Source of the DNA: JBFWRK01 sp050248955 | GTDB lineage: Bacteria; Actinomycetota; Acidimicrobiia; Acidimicrobiales; Ilumatobacteraceae | Length of the DNA: 50,356 bases | Assembly (NCBI GenBank): GCA_050248955.1 | Contig: JBFWRK010000024.1 | Location: forward strand, 1 to 50,356 | Direction: 5' to 3' | In this document: positions 1 through 8,645 of the stretch, piece by piece | How positions within the stretch are numbered: position 1 is the first letter of the stretch | Layout: every line of letters begins with the position of its first letter | Notes under the pieces: generated by a model | What the model saw: the letters and a program-made list of their open reading frames with translations, nothing else | The model's database searches: none | What the model was told of the DNA's origin: nothing | Translations under genes and position numbers: made by a program

Positions 1-2
1 AC

Positions 3-428
3 GACGGGCACAAGTTCTTCACCCGCGTGAACCTGAAGCGTGCCGCGACACCCCTGTTCGCTGCGTTGGTGGTCGTCGAGGTCACCGACGTGATCTTCGC
101 CCTCGACTCCGTGCCGGCGGTGCTGGCTGTCTCCAACGAGCCGTTCATCGTCTTCGCCGCCAATGCCTTCGCCATCCTCGGCCTCCGGGCGATGTACTTC
201 CTGCTGGCCAACGCGCGGCAGCGGTTCCACTACCTGTCCCACGCGCTCGGCGGCATCCTGGTGTTCGTCGGCATCAAGATGGCGCTCAGCCACTGGTTCC
301 ACGTGAACACCTACCTGTCGCTCGGGGTCATCCTCGCGATGCTGGTGCTCGCAGTGATCTTCAGCGAGCGCAAGGCCCGACAGCTCGGCATCAGCGGCAG
401 GGAGCTCTCCGAGGAACATCCGCACTGA
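3..428 (+). CDS. TerC family integral membrane protein (C-terminal part)
   Basis: The reading frame is open to the left edge of the window, so the N-terminal part lies outside it; the GTG at 27 is probably internal. The visible 141 codons contain at least three hydrophobic segments. The stretch EVTDVIFALDSVPAVLAVS is the conserved acidic motif of TerC/Alx proteins, with Asp residues inside a membrane helix. HFxSH-like LSHALGGILVFVGIKM follows, as in the family. TerC proteins are polytopic inner-membrane proteins linked to metal (Mn, tellurite) handling. The ion for this copy cannot be told. The gene converges on the MFS exporter with a short gap that holds a hairpin. Confidence 0.88.
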   Translation, partial: DGHKFFTRVNLKRAATPLFAALVVVEVTDVIFALDSVPAVLAVSNEPFIVFAANAFAILGLRAMYFLLANARQRFHYLSHALGGILVFVGIKMALSHWFHVNTYLSLGVILAMLVLAVIFSERKARQLGISGRELSEEHPH

Positions 429-434
429 CAATCG

Positions 435-453
435 CCGCGGTCGACCGCCGCGG
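435..453. terminator. Hairpin between convergent genes
   Basis: Two copies of CCGCGG (435-440 and 448-453) can pair around a 7-nt loop, and GCGGTCGACCGC at 437-448 is itself a palindrome. It occupies the gap between the convergent stops of the TerC and MFS genes. There is no T-run, so a bidirectional terminator is only inferred. Confidence 0.4.
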
Positions 454-1956
454 TCAGTCGCCGCCGTGGACGGCGAGTGGCGGCGCGTCGGCACCGCAGT
501 GGAAACACGGCGGTCGGTCCTGAACCGGCGTCGCGTCGTCCGCGGTCCCGGCCTCCAGCACCGTCGAGCGGATCCCGCTCCACGAGCCCACCGCGCCGAT
601 CGCCACGAGACCTGCGGCGACGAGCAGCACGGTGTGGAACCCGTCGACGAGGGTTGCCGGGGAGACGTCCGCTCCCGGACTGAAGCCGGCGACCAGGGGT
701 ACGGACGCAACGGCGAGGAGCGCGCCGACGCGTGCGACCGCGTTGTTCACGCCCGACGCGACGCCGGAGTGCTCGGGATCAACGGCTGCCAGGACGGTGG
801 CGGTGAGCGGGGCGACTGTGAGCGCGAGACCACTGGCGAAGACGAGCAGGCCGGGTAGGACGCCGGATGCGTAGGAGCGGCCGGGCTCGATGCGTGTCAG
901 CACCACCAGACCGGTCGCGATCGCCGCCGGTCCGGCGGTCATCGGGATGCGCGCACCGATGCGCTGCGCGAGCGCACCCGCCCGCGCCGAGAACGTCAGC
1001 ATGATCAACGTGATCGGGAACGTCGCCACGCCGGCCTCGAGCGGCGAGTAACCGAGTGATTCCTGCAGCACGAGGCCGATCAGGAAGAGCACGGCGCCGA
1101 GGCCGCCATAGATGAACAGGGTGACGACGTTGGCCGTCGTGAACTGTCGCGACCGAAAGATCGCGAGGGGCAGCATCGGATGCCGGGCGTGGTGCTCGCT
1201 CACGACGAATGCGACGAGTCCGGCGATGCCGACCGCACCGAGTGGCCACGACCGCTCGATGAGCCCCCAGGTCGCCCCGGCGAGCCCGAGCACGCCGAGC
1301 AGTGCGCCCAGCAGGTCGTTCCGGCCCTCGACAGCCGTGGCTCGCGTCTCGGGGATGTGGTGCACGGCGATCCACACGACGAGCCCGGCCAGAGGCAGGT
1401 TGAGGAGGAAGATCCAGCGCCACGAGGCAGCGTCGACGAGCCAGCCACCGGCGAGCGGGCCGATCGCCGTCGTGACGCCGCCGAACCCCGACCAGGCGCC
1501 GATGGCGCGAGCCCGGTCGTCCGGGTGGAACGACGCCTGGATGATCGCCAGGCTGCCGGGAGTGAGCAGCGCGCCGCCCGCGCCCTGCAGCATCCGGGCG
1601 GCGACGAGCGTGCCGATGCCCGGCGCGATGCCGCAGAGGAGGGAGGCGACGGCGAACCAGACGACGCCGACGGTGAAGACACGTCGGCGACCCAGGCGAT
1701 CGCCGAGCGAGCCACCCACGAGGATCAGCGACGCGAGCGTGAGTGTGTAGCCAGTGATGACCCACTGGAGGCCCGCGAAGCTGGCGTCCAGGTCGTCGCT
1801 GAGCCGTGGCAGCGCGATGTTGACGACGGTCGCGTCGAGCGAGACCATCCCTGAGCCGAGCACGGTGCCGAGCAGCACCCACCGTCCCCTGGGCGTCCCG
1901 AACCGGACCGGCTCCCCCTCTCGCTGTCGTTCCCGCGACTCCCCCACGCTCGTCAC
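454..1956 (-). CDS. MFS transporter, DHA2 (EmrB/QacA-like) drug exporter
   Basis: The protein has 500 residues and about 14 hydrophobic segments, the size of the DHA2 drug:H+ antiporter family. Motif C-like and family signatures are visible: LDATVVNIALPRL in the first helix, GGSLGDRLGRRRVF (motif A) after the second, and GPLAGGWL in the fifth. These proteins export hydrophobic drugs or dyes across the plasma membrane; the substrate cannot be predicted here. The C-terminal tail contains CFHCG, a single CxxC pair that is not typical of the family. The start is the GTG at 1956; a later start is possible because the first 20 residues are hydrophilic. It is divergent from the VOC gene, with the minisatellite between them. 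Confidence 0.9.
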   Translation of the reverse strand: MTSVGESRERQREGEPVRFGTPRGRWVLLGTVLGSGMVSLDATVVNIALPRLSDDLDASFAGLQWVITGYTLTLASLILVGGSLGDRLGRRRVFTVGVVWFAVASLLCGIAPGIGTLVAARMLQGAGGALLTPGSLAIIQASFHPDDRARAIGAWSGFGGVTTAIGPLAGGWLVDAASWRWIFLLNLPLAGLVVWIAVHHIPETRATAVEGRNDLLGALLGVLGLAGATWGLIERSWPLGAVGIAGLVAFVVSEHHARHPMLPLAIFRSRQFTTANVVTLFIYGGLGAVLFLIGLVLQESLGYSPLEAGVATFPITLIMLTFSARAGALAQRIGARIPMTAGPAAIATGLVVLTRIEPGRSYASGVLPGLLVFASGLALTVAPLTATVLAAVDPEHSGVASGVNNAVARVGALLAVASVPLVAGFSPGADVSPATLVDGFHTVLLVAAGLVAIGAVGSWSGIRSTVLEAGTADDATPVQDRPPCFHCGADAPPLAVHGGD

Positions 1957-2040
1957 CCGCCAAGCCTGTCAGCGTTCTGCACGCCCCCGGTGCAGAACTC
2001 TGATCACTTCGGGCAGGTCCAGCTCGGACGAGGCGGGTGG

Positions 2041-2184
2041 CGGGAGATGGCAGGGCGGCGGGAGATGACGGGATGACGCGAGATGAAAGGAGGGCGGGAG
2101 ATGACAGGAGGGCGGGAGATGAAAGGAGGGCGGGAGATGACAGGGCGGCGCGAGATGACAGGGCGGCGCGAGATGACAGGATGA
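2041..2184 (+). repeat. 18-bp minisatellite, eight units, directly upstream of the VOC gene
   Basis: Eight head-to-tail units of exactly 18 bp start at 2041, 2059, 2077, 2095, 2113, 2131, 2149 and 2167, with consensus CGGGAGATGACAGGRSGG and a few substitutions per unit. A ninth, truncated unit supplies the ATG of the next gene at 2189. Each unit carries a purine-rich SD-like stretch (AGGAGGG or GGGAG) followed by an ATG. Because 18 is divisible by 3, the ATGs of units 3 to 8 are in one frame and encode the hexapeptide MKGGRE/MTGRRE repeated to a stop at 2182-2184, five bases before the VOC ATG. Confidence 0.93.
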
Positions 2185-2188
2185 CGAG

Positions 2189-2557
2189 ATGATCGATCAC
2201 CTGGGGATCCAGTGCGCCGACCTCGCCAAGAGCGCGCAGTTCTACGACGCCGTGCTGGCTCCGGTCGGTGGCCGGCGGCTGATGGACTTCGCTGAGGCGA
2301 TGGGGTACGGGGTCGAGTTCCCGCACTTCTGGCTCAGCCGGCTCACGACGGGTGAGCCGAACCGCGAGGTGCACATCGCGTTCACGGCGCCGGACCGCGA
2401 CGCGGTGCGGGCGTTCGTCGCGGTGGCCGTCGAACAGGGCGCCGAGATCCTGCACGAGCCGCGAGAGTGGCCCGAGTACCACCCGAACTACTACGGCGGC
2501 TTCGTTCGCGACCCGGACGGCAACAACGTCGAGGCCGTCTGCCACTCGCCGGGTTAG
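2189..2557 (+). CDS. VOC (glyoxalase/bleomycin-resistance fold) protein
   Basis: This 122-residue single-unit vicinal-oxygen-chelate protein opens with MIDHLGIQCADLAKSAQFYDA, the first beta-alpha motif with a potential metal His at position 4. The second ligand region is VHIAFTAPDR. It ends with GGFVRDPDGNNVEAVCH, the classic VOC end motif with the conserved Glu. Members act as lyases, dioxygenases or antibiotic-binding proteins, usually as dimers; the substrate here is unknown. The ATG at 2189 lies in the last partial unit of the 18-bp minisatellite, with AGGA seven bases upstream. Its stop codon overlaps that of the convergent phosphatase gene. Confidence 0.87.
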   Translation: MIDHLGIQCADLAKSAQFYDAVLAPVGGRRLMDFAEAMGYGVEFPHFWLSRLTTGEPNREVHIAFTAPDRDAVRAFVAVAVEQGAEILHEPREWPEYHPNYYGGFVRDPDGNNVEAVCHSPG

Positions 2558-4686
2558 GCGCTCGCTTCGCGACCGGCTGGGGTGACCATGAGCACCATCA
2601 TCGCGATGTCGTCGTGCCGCTCCTCGAGCGACAGGATCTGCGCGAGAGCGTCGTGAACGCGATCGGCGACCTCCTCGGCCGAGCTCGCTGCCTTGCTCGC
2701 GCGGCGCACGAGCTCCACGAACTCGACGGTGCTCAGATCATGGGGTGGTCGAACGTCGGTGACGCCGTCGGTGTAGGCGACGACGATGTCGCCGTCGCTC
2801 AGCACGTGCGACGTCGTGACCGAGCGAGATTCCGGGAGCGCGCCGAGCAGGGTGCCGGGGCGGCCGAGGATCTCTGCGGTGCCGCTCGCGGTGACGAGCA
2901 CCGGCAGCGGGTGGCCGCCGGACGTGACGCTGAGCCGATACCCCTCCGACGCCGGGAGGAGCGTGCAGTAGAGCGCCGTGCAGAACGTGTCGTGCCCCGA
3001 CCCGTTCACGGCCAGGTTCAGGTGGCGGAGCACCTCTGGCGGGTCGTCGCCGTGGCGGGCGGCGGCTCGGATCGTGTGGCGAGCGAGTCCGGTCACGGAC
3101 GCCGCGACGGGTCCCGTACCGCACACGTCACCGATCACGATCGCCCAGTGGTCCTCGACGGCGAACACGTCGTAGAAGTCGCCGCCGACCTCGGCGCCTT
3201 CGCCCGTCGGCCAGTAGCGGACGGCGACCTCGACGCCGGGGATTTCCGGCAGGCTGTCGGGCAGCAGGCTCGCCTGGAGCGTCGATGCGATCATGCGCTG
3301 CTGGGCGGAGAGACGGAGGTTCTCGAGCGTCGACGCGATCCGGTTCGCAGCTGCTTCCGCCAGCGCGACGTCGTCCTGTGAGTAGTCCCGGCTCGTCGCC
3401 GAGGTGACGAACTGCATCGCTCCGATGACACGTCCGCGCTTGACCAGCGGCACTGCGATCGAGCTGCGAAGACGCAGCGCGCGCACGACCTCGCGCACGG
3501 CCTCGTCGGGCGCCGCCGCTTCGATGAGTGCTTCGTCGATGACCGGATGGAACTCCGTCGTACGCGTCCGGATCACGTTGGCGATGCCCGTGGGCGCGTC
3601 CGGGTCGTAGGGGAAGCGATCCATGAGCTCGTGGACGTAGGCGACCATCTCGGGATCGGTGTGCGCGACCTCGATGTCGGGGATCAGTCCGCCCTCGGGC
3701 AGCACGAAGATCGAGCACCAGTCGCCGAGCCGAGGCACGGCGGCGCGCGTGACCGCGCGCATCACTTCGCTGCGATCCCTCGCCGCCGCCAGGGCATCGT
3801 TCACCCGCCCGAGGAACTCGAGGCGTTCCCTGCTCAGTCGCTCTTGTTCGACGCCACGCCTCGTCACCTCTATGAGCTGCTCGCGCTCTTGCGCCGCGAG
3901 CACCTGGTCGGTGATGTCGGCGGTGCACCCGATCGTGCCGGTGACGTCGCCGTCATCGTCGAGCGTGACGTGTCCCTTGCCCTGCAGCCAGCGAACCGTG
4001 CCGTCGGGCCAGAGGACTCGGTGCTCGACGACGTACGGACCTTTCGTGGCGACCGCCTCCCCCAGCGTGTCGAGCGTGCGCTGCCGGTCCTCCGGGTGGA
4101 GCAACGAGACCCAGGTCTCGTAGGTGCCGTCGAACTCTCCGGGCTGCAGGCCGAAGAGCTCCGCGAGCTTGGCGTCCCACGTCGTCACGCCGCTCGCGAG
4201 GTCCCAGTGCCACGTGCCGAGACCACCGGCGTCGAGCGCAAGTCGCAGGTGCTCGGCAAGCTCGGTTGCCCGTCGTCTGAGGGACTCGTTGCTCGTGATG
4301 TCATCGGCGATCCCGACGACGCCGACGACGTTCCCGGTCTCGTCGAAGATCGGATGGTCGCTCACCGCGATCTCGATCGGTCCGTCAGCACCGTGAGCGG
4401 TGATCACCCCGCGCCATTCCTCTCCCGCAGCCACCCGTTCCATGAGCCTGCGAGCCGCGGCGCGCCCTTCCTCGGGGACGACGATGTCGACCACCTCTCG
4501 CCCGATTGCGTCCTCGCGCTTCACGCCATAGAGCGTGCTCGCGGCGTGGTTCCACTGAACGACCACACCGCCGACATCGGTCACGATCACGGCTTGTTGG
4601 AGCGCATCGAGCACTGCCGTCGACGCGACGAACACCTGGGGCGCCGCGGCGTGACCAGCATTCGCAGCTGCGGCTTCCTCGGGCAT
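2554..4686 (-). CDS. PAS-PAS-GAF-SpoIIE type PP2C phosphatase
   Basis: The protein has 710 residues with sensor domains followed by a serine phosphatase of the SpoIIE/RsbU type. Order: a PAS domain near residues 20-130 (AVIVTDVGGVVVQWNHAAS), a second PAS of the PAS_3 type near 150-265 (GTWHWDLASG, HPEDRQ, WLQGKG), a GAF domain near 290-440, and a PP2C domain to the end. Metal-binding acidic motifs are present: GGDFYDVF, VIGDVCGTG, YTDGVTD and RHDDIAMMVL. Such proteins dephosphorylate anti-anti-sigma factors in partner-switching stress or signalling pathways. No partner gene lies nearby. The ATG at 4686 is preferred because TAGCGT (4694-4699) sits 7 nt upstream, as in other leaderless genes here; ATG codons at 4734 and 4752 are alternatives. 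Confidence 0.9.
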   Translation of the reverse strand: MPEEAAAANAGHAAAPQVFVASTAVLDALQQAVIVTDVGGVVVQWNHAASTLYGVKREDAIGREVVDIVVPEEGRAAARRLMERVAAGEEWRGVITAHGADGPIEIAVSDHPIFDETGNVVGVVGIADDITSNESLRRRATELAEHLRLALDAGGLGTWHWDLASGVTTWDAKLAELFGLQPGEFDGTYETWVSLLHPEDRQRTLDTLGEAVATKGPYVVEHRVLWPDGTVRWLQGKGHVTLDDDGDVTGTIGCTADITDQVLAAQEREQLIEVTRRGVEQERLSRERLEFLGRVNDALAAARDRSEVMRAVTRAAVPRLGDWCSIFVLPEGGLIPDIEVAHTDPEMVAYVHELMDRFPYDPDAPTGIANVIRTRTTEFHPVIDEALIEAAAPDEAVREVVRALRLRSSIAVPLVKRGRVIGAMQFVTSATSRDYSQDDVALAEAAANRIASTLENLRLSAQQRMIASTLQASLLPDSLPEIPGVEVAVRYWPTGEGAEVGGDFYDVFAVEDHWAIVIGDVCGTGPVAASVTGLARHTIRAAARHGDDPPEVLRHLNLAVNGSGHDTFCTALYCTLLPASEGYRLSVTSGGHPLPVLVTASGTAEILGRPGTLLGALPESRSVTTSHVLSDGDIVVAYTDGVTDVRPPHDLSTVEFVELVRRASKAASSAEEVADRVHDALAQILSLEERHDDIAMMVLMVTPAGREASA

Positions 4687-4768
4687 CGTCCGTACGCTAC
4701 GGGACTCCCGGTGCCCCACCACGCGTCTGGCCATACCGGCGATTTCGACCATCCGCCAAGCGAATGGC

Positions 4769-7700
4769 TCAGACGTTCCGGCGGTACCGCCCGCCGACCT
4801 CGAACAACGTCTCCGTGATCTCGCCGAGGGAGCACGAGCGAACGGTCTCCATGAGCACCGCGAAGAGGTTCTCGCCGGCCAGCGCAGCCTCCCGGAGCCG
4901 GCCGAGCGCCGCCTGTCGCTCGAGCGAGTGGCGCGTCTGGAAGTCCCGCAGCCGCTCGATCTGGTCGCGCTTCTCGGCGTCGTCGGAACGGGCGAGCTCG
5001 ATCGTCGCCGGTGAGCCGTAGCCGGCGGGATCGAGGAACGTGTTGACGCCGATGATCGGGAGTGACCCGTCGTGCTTGCGCTGTTCGTAGAGCATCGACT
5101 CGTCCTGGATCCGACCCCGCTGATAGCCGGTCTCCATCGCGCCGAGCACGCCGCCACGGTCGGAGATGCGATCGAGCTCGGCGAGGACGGCCGACTCCAC
5201 CAGATCGGTGAGCTCCTCGACGATGAAGCTGCCCTGCAACGGGTTCTCGTTCATCGCCAGCCCCCACTCGCGGTTGATGACGAGTTGGATCGCCAGCGCG
5301 CGGCGGACCGACTCTGCGGTCGGCGTGGTGACCGCCTCGTCGTACGCGTTCGTGTGCAGGCTGTTCGCGTTGTCGTAGATCGCGCACAGGGCTTGGAGCG
5401 TGGTGCGGATGTCGTTGAACGCCATCTCCTGCGCGTGCAGCGACCGACCGCTCGTCTGCACGTGGTACTTCAGCTTCTGCGAGCGCTCGTTGGCGCCGTA
5501 GCGATCGCGCATCGCGATCGCCCAGATCCGCCGGGCGACGCGTCCGAGCACCGTGTACTCGGGGTCCATGCCGTTCGAGAAGAAGAAGCTGAGGTTCGGT
5601 GCGAAGTCGTCGACGTGCATGCCACGGGCGAGGTACGCCTCCACGTAGGTGAACCCGTTGGCGAGCGTGAACGCGAGCTGCGAGATGGGGTTCGCGCCGG
5701 CTTCGGCGATGTGGTAGCCGGAGATCGACACGGAGTAGAAGTTGCGCACCTGGTGGTCAACGAACCATTCGGCGATGTCGGCCATCACGCCGAGCGAGAA
5801 CTCGGTCGAGAAGATGCAAGTGTTCTGCCCCTGGTCCTCCTTCAGGATGTCGGCCTGCACCGTGCCCCGCACCGTCGAGAGCGTGCGCTCCCGGATGTCG
5901 CCTGCTTCCTCCTCCGTCGGCGCCCGCCCTTCGATCGCAGCGAACTGCTCGAGCTGCTGGTCGATCGCCGTGTTCAGGAACATCGCCAGCAGCGTCGGCG
6001 CCGGCCCGTTGATCGTCATCGAGACCGACGTCGCCGGATCGCAGAGGTCGAAGCCGTCGTAGAGCGCCTTCATGTCGTCGAGCGTCGCGATCGACACGCC
6101 GGAGTTGCCGACCTTCCCGTAGATGTCGGGGCGCTCTGCGGGGTCGTAGCCGTACAGCGTCACGGAGTCGAACGCCGTCGACAGGCGCGTCGCCGGCTGG
6201 CCCTCCGAGAGCATCTTGAACCGGCGGTTCGTGCGTGTCGGTCCGCCCTCACCGGCGAACATCCGCGCCGGATCCTCGCCCTCGCGCTTGAACGGGAAGA
6301 CGCCGGCTGTGAACGGGAAGTGTCCCGGGAGGTGCTCGCTGCGGAGCCACCGGACGAGCTCGCCGTGGTCCTCGAAGTGCGGCGCCGACAGCTTCGGGAT
6401 GAGCGTGCCGGACAGCGAGGCCCGCACGGGACGGTGCTCGCCACTGACCGCAGACTTCTGCGCCGGCCATGCTTCGAGCAGCGCGGCCACCGGACGGTCG
6501 AGCTGCTCGGCGGTGGCCCGCTCGAGCGCGACCACGTCGCCGGCCCCCTTGCCCGCGGCGGTGAGCAGCTCAGCGGCGGCCGCCAGCTGCTGGCGGCGGC
6601 GGGCGATGACCGCTTGGGCGCGTGTCTGGTCGTGATAGGCGTGGACCGCCTCACTGATCTCGGCGAGGTAGCGTTGCCTCGCCGGCGGGACGATGACACC
6701 GATGCCCGTCGACGTCTTCGATGGCGCGACGGCCAAGCTGCCGTCGTGGACCACGAGTCCGTGGCCGGCGAGCACGCCGCGCAGGTGCTGGTAGAGCGCA
6801 GTCACGCCGTCGTCGTTGAATCGGGCTGCGACCGTGCCGAACACGGGCAGCTCGGTCGGGTCGATGTGGAACTGCTCGCGGTTGCGGGCGAGCTGGCGGC
6901 GGACGTCGCGCAGCGCGTCCTCGGCGCCGCGACGCTCGAACTTGTTGATCGCCACGACCTCCGCGAAGTCGAGCATGTCGATCTTCTCGAGCTGCGAGGG
7001 GGCTCCGAACTCAGGCGTCATCACGTAGACCGGCACGTTGACGTACGGCACGATCGCGGCGTCGCCCTGCCCGATCCCCGGCGTCTCGACGACGACGAGG
7101 TCGGCGCCCCAGGCCTTCGCAGCGAGGATCACCAGATCGAGCACCACTGGCACTTCGCTGCCGGCGGCGCGCGTGGCGAGCGAGCGGAAGAAGATCTGCG
7201 GGCTGTCGATCGCGTTCATCCGGATCCGGTCGCCGAGCAGCGCGCCACCGCCGCGGCGGCGGGTCGGGTCGACGGCGATCACGGCGATGCGGAGCTTGTC
7301 GCCCTGGTCGAGTCGGAACCGCCGGAGCAGCTCGTCGGTCAAGGACGACTTGCCTGATCCACCGGTGCCCGTGATGCCGAGCACCGGCACGTCCCGAGCG
7401 ACGGCACCGTCCCTGAGACCCGCGACGAGCGCCTCGTCGGCGACGCCCGCTTCGAGGAGCGTGATAGTCCGGGCGAGCTGACGCATGGAACCACCCAGCA
7501 ACCCGAGCACGTCGAGTGCATGATCGCCGTGCAGCGGGCGGTCGCACTCCTTGATCATCGAGTTGACCATCCTGGCAAGGCCCATCCGCTGACCGTCGTG
7601 CGGCGAGAAGATCCGCGCCACACCCCGCGCCTGCAGCTCCTCGATCTCGCTCGGGACGATCACACCACCGCCACCGCCGTAGACACGGACGTCGCCGGCA

Positions 7701-8011
7701 CCTTCCTCGCGCAGGCGGTCGAGGAGGTACGTGAAGTACTCGACGTGGCCGCCCTGGTACGAGCTCACGGCGACGCCTTGGACGTCCTCCTGCACCGCAG
7801 CGTTCACCACGTCGTCGACGGAGCGGTTGTGGCCCAGGTGGATCACTTCGGCACCCTGCGCCTGCAGGATGCGACGCATGATGTTGATCGAGGCGTCGTG
7901 GCCGTCGAACAGGCTGGCCGCGGTGACGAATCGCACCGGGTGCGCCGGCCGGTAGAGCTCGCCGTCGATGGTCGCAAAGTCGTTCGGACCGTCCGGTTGT
8001 GGAGACGTCAT
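4769..8011 (-). CDS. icmF: Fused isobutyryl-CoA mutase with G-protein chaperone
   Basis: All parts of IcmF are present in 1080 residues. The N-terminal B12-binding domain has DGHD at 36-39, in which His38 would be the lower cobalt ligand. The middle MeaB-like GTPase domain has the P-loop GTGGSGKSS at 215-223. The C-terminal half is an acyl-CoA mutase barrel (SVSISGYHIAEAGANPISQ, QTSGRSLHAQEM). The enzyme interconverts isobutyryl- and n-butyryl-CoA using adenosylcobalamin, and the GTPase domain loads and protects the cofactor. Some relatives act on pivalyl- or isovaleryl-CoA; I cannot tell specificity. The ATG at 8011 follows TACTAT at 6 nt, suggesting a leaderless mRNA. A divergent MarR gene and a palindrome over the promoter suggest local repression. 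Confidence 0.95.
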   Translation of the reverse strand: MTSPQPDGPNDFATIDGELYRPAHPVRFVTAASLFDGHDASINIMRRILQAQGAEVIHLGHNRSVDDVVNAAVQEDVQGVAVSSYQGGHVEYFTYLLDRLREEGAGDVRVYGGGGGVIVPSEIEELQARGVARIFSPHDGQRMGLARMVNSMIKECDRPLHGDHALDVLGLLGGSMRQLARTITLLEAGVADEALVAGLRDGAVARDVPVLGITGTGGSGKSSLTDELLRRFRLDQGDKLRIAVIAVDPTRRRGGGALLGDRIRMNAIDSPQIFFRSLATRAAGSEVPVVLDLVILAAKAWGADLVVVETPGIGQGDAAIVPYVNVPVYVMTPEFGAPSQLEKIDMLDFAEVVAINKFERRGAEDALRDVRRQLARNREQFHIDPTELPVFGTVAARFNDDGVTALYQHLRGVLAGHGLVVHDGSLAVAPSKTSTGIGVIVPPARQRYLAEISEAVHAYHDQTRAQAVIARRRQQLAAAAELLTAAGKGAGDVVALERATAEQLDRPVAALLEAWPAQKSAVSGEHRPVRASLSGTLIPKLSAPHFEDHGELVRWLRSEHLPGHFPFTAGVFPFKREGEDPARMFAGEGGPTRTNRRFKMLSEGQPATRLSTAFDSVTLYGYDPAERPDIYGKVGNSGVSIATLDDMKALYDGFDLCDPATSVSMTINGPAPTLLAMFLNTAIDQQLEQFAAIEGRAPTEEEAGDIRERTLSTVRGTVQADILKEDQGQNTCIFSTEFSLGVMADIAEWFVDHQVRNFYSVSISGYHIAEAGANPISQLAFTLANGFTYVEAYLARGMHVDDFAPNLSFFFSNGMDPEYTVLGRVARRIWAIAMRDRYGANERSQKLKYHVQTSGRSLHAQEMAFNDIRTTLQALCAIYDNANSLHTNAYDEAVTTPTAESVRRALAIQLVINREWGLAMNENPLQGSFIVEELTDLVESAVLAELDRISDRGGVLGAMETGYQRGRIQDESMLYEQRKHDGSLPIIGVNTFLDPAGYGSPATIELARSDDAEKRDQIERLRDFQTRHSLERQAALGRLREAALAGENLFAVLMETVRSCSLGEITETLFEVGGRYRRNV

Positions 8012-8017
8012 GGGTCG

Positions 8018-8052
8018 ATAGTACTTTGACCTCCAACTAGTTGGAAGTTGGA
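8018..8052 (-). promoter_or_regulatory. icmF promoter with palindromic (MarR-type) operator
   Basis: A -10-like TACTAT (complement of 8018-8023) lies 6 nt before the icmF ATG, and a weak -35, TTCCAA, lies at 8041-8046 after a 17-nt spacer. The perfect 14-bp palindrome TCCAACTAGTTGGA (8032-8045) fills the spacer and overlaps the -35. The half-site AGTTGGA is repeated directly at 8039-8045 and 8046-8052. Position and symmetry fit a repressor site for the divergently encoded MarR protein. Confidence 0.7.
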
Positions 8053-8108
8053 AGTCGAACTTTCTTCCTTTCGCCCGCCGCGGTGAGCTGTCTCGGTAAG
8101 CTCACCCC

Positions 8109-8636
8109 GTGGCCGCCAGGCGGATGCTCCCGTTCGATCCGATCGCCGAGGCGCATCGCAACTGGTCGGCCGCCGGATGGGCCGAAGCGGCCGACGGGAT
8201 GGCGTTCGTGACGTCGATCATGCGCGTGCAGCAGATCTGCATGGCGTGGATCGACGAGGTGCTCGCACCCTTCGGTCTCACGTTCGCCCGGTTCGAGGCG
8301 CTCCGGCTGCTCGCCTTCACCCGCCAGGGGCGGCTCCCGCTCGGCAAGATCGGCGAGCGACTGCAGGTGCACCCGGCGAGCGTCACGAACGTCGTCGACC
8401 GGCTCGAGCGGGACATGCTCGTCCGCCGGCTCCCCCACGCGACCGATGGTCGCACCACGCTCGCCGCGATCACCCCGAAGGGCCGTCGACTCGTCGCGAC
8501 CGCCACGGACGCGCTCAACACAAAGGTCTTCCAGCAGACCGGCCTGAGCGACCCGCAGCTGCGCGATCTCGTGGCGACGCTCGCCGAGCTGCGCCAGTCC
8601 GCCGGCGACTTCGACGACCCGACTGACGACGATTGA
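8109..8636 (+). CDS. MarR family transcriptional regulator
   Basis: The 175-residue protein has the MarR winged-helix core: FARFEALRLLAF, then IGERLQVHPASVTNVVDRLERDMLVRR as the recognition helix region, and ATDGRTTLAAITPKGRRLV as the wing. MarR proteins are dimers that bind palindromes and are usually released by small aromatic or acyl ligands. The gene is divergent from icmF and shares a palindromic operator with it, so control of acyl-CoA mutase expression is the likely job. The GTG at 8109 has TAAGCT (8097-8102) six bases upstream, consistent with a leaderless transcript. An ATG at 8124 is an alternative start. Confidence 0.9.
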   Translation: MAARRMLPFDPIAEAHRNWSAAGWAEAADGMAFVTSIMRVQQICMAWIDEVLAPFGLTFARFEALRLLAFTRQGRLPLGKIGERLQVHPASVTNVVDRLERDMLVRRLPHATDGRTTLAAITPKGRRLVATATDALNTKVFQQTGLSDPQLRDLVATLAELRQSAGDFDDPTDDD

Positions 8637-8645
8637 CGCCGGCGC

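Noticed and set aside
454..520. Zinc-binding domain at the MFS C-terminus (CFHCG)
   Set aside because: Only one CxxC pair is present, so a zinc ribbon cannot form within the protein.
5072..7357. A 761-codon plus-strand open frame
   Set aside because: It is the antisense shadow of icmF. The translation is Arg/Val/Asp/Leu-rich without any family pattern, as expected from GC-rich codon-position bias.
8012..8108. Cobalamin riboswitch before icmF
   Set aside because: The gap is under 100 bp, holds no B12-box-like sequence, and the probable promoter gives a leaderless mRNA.
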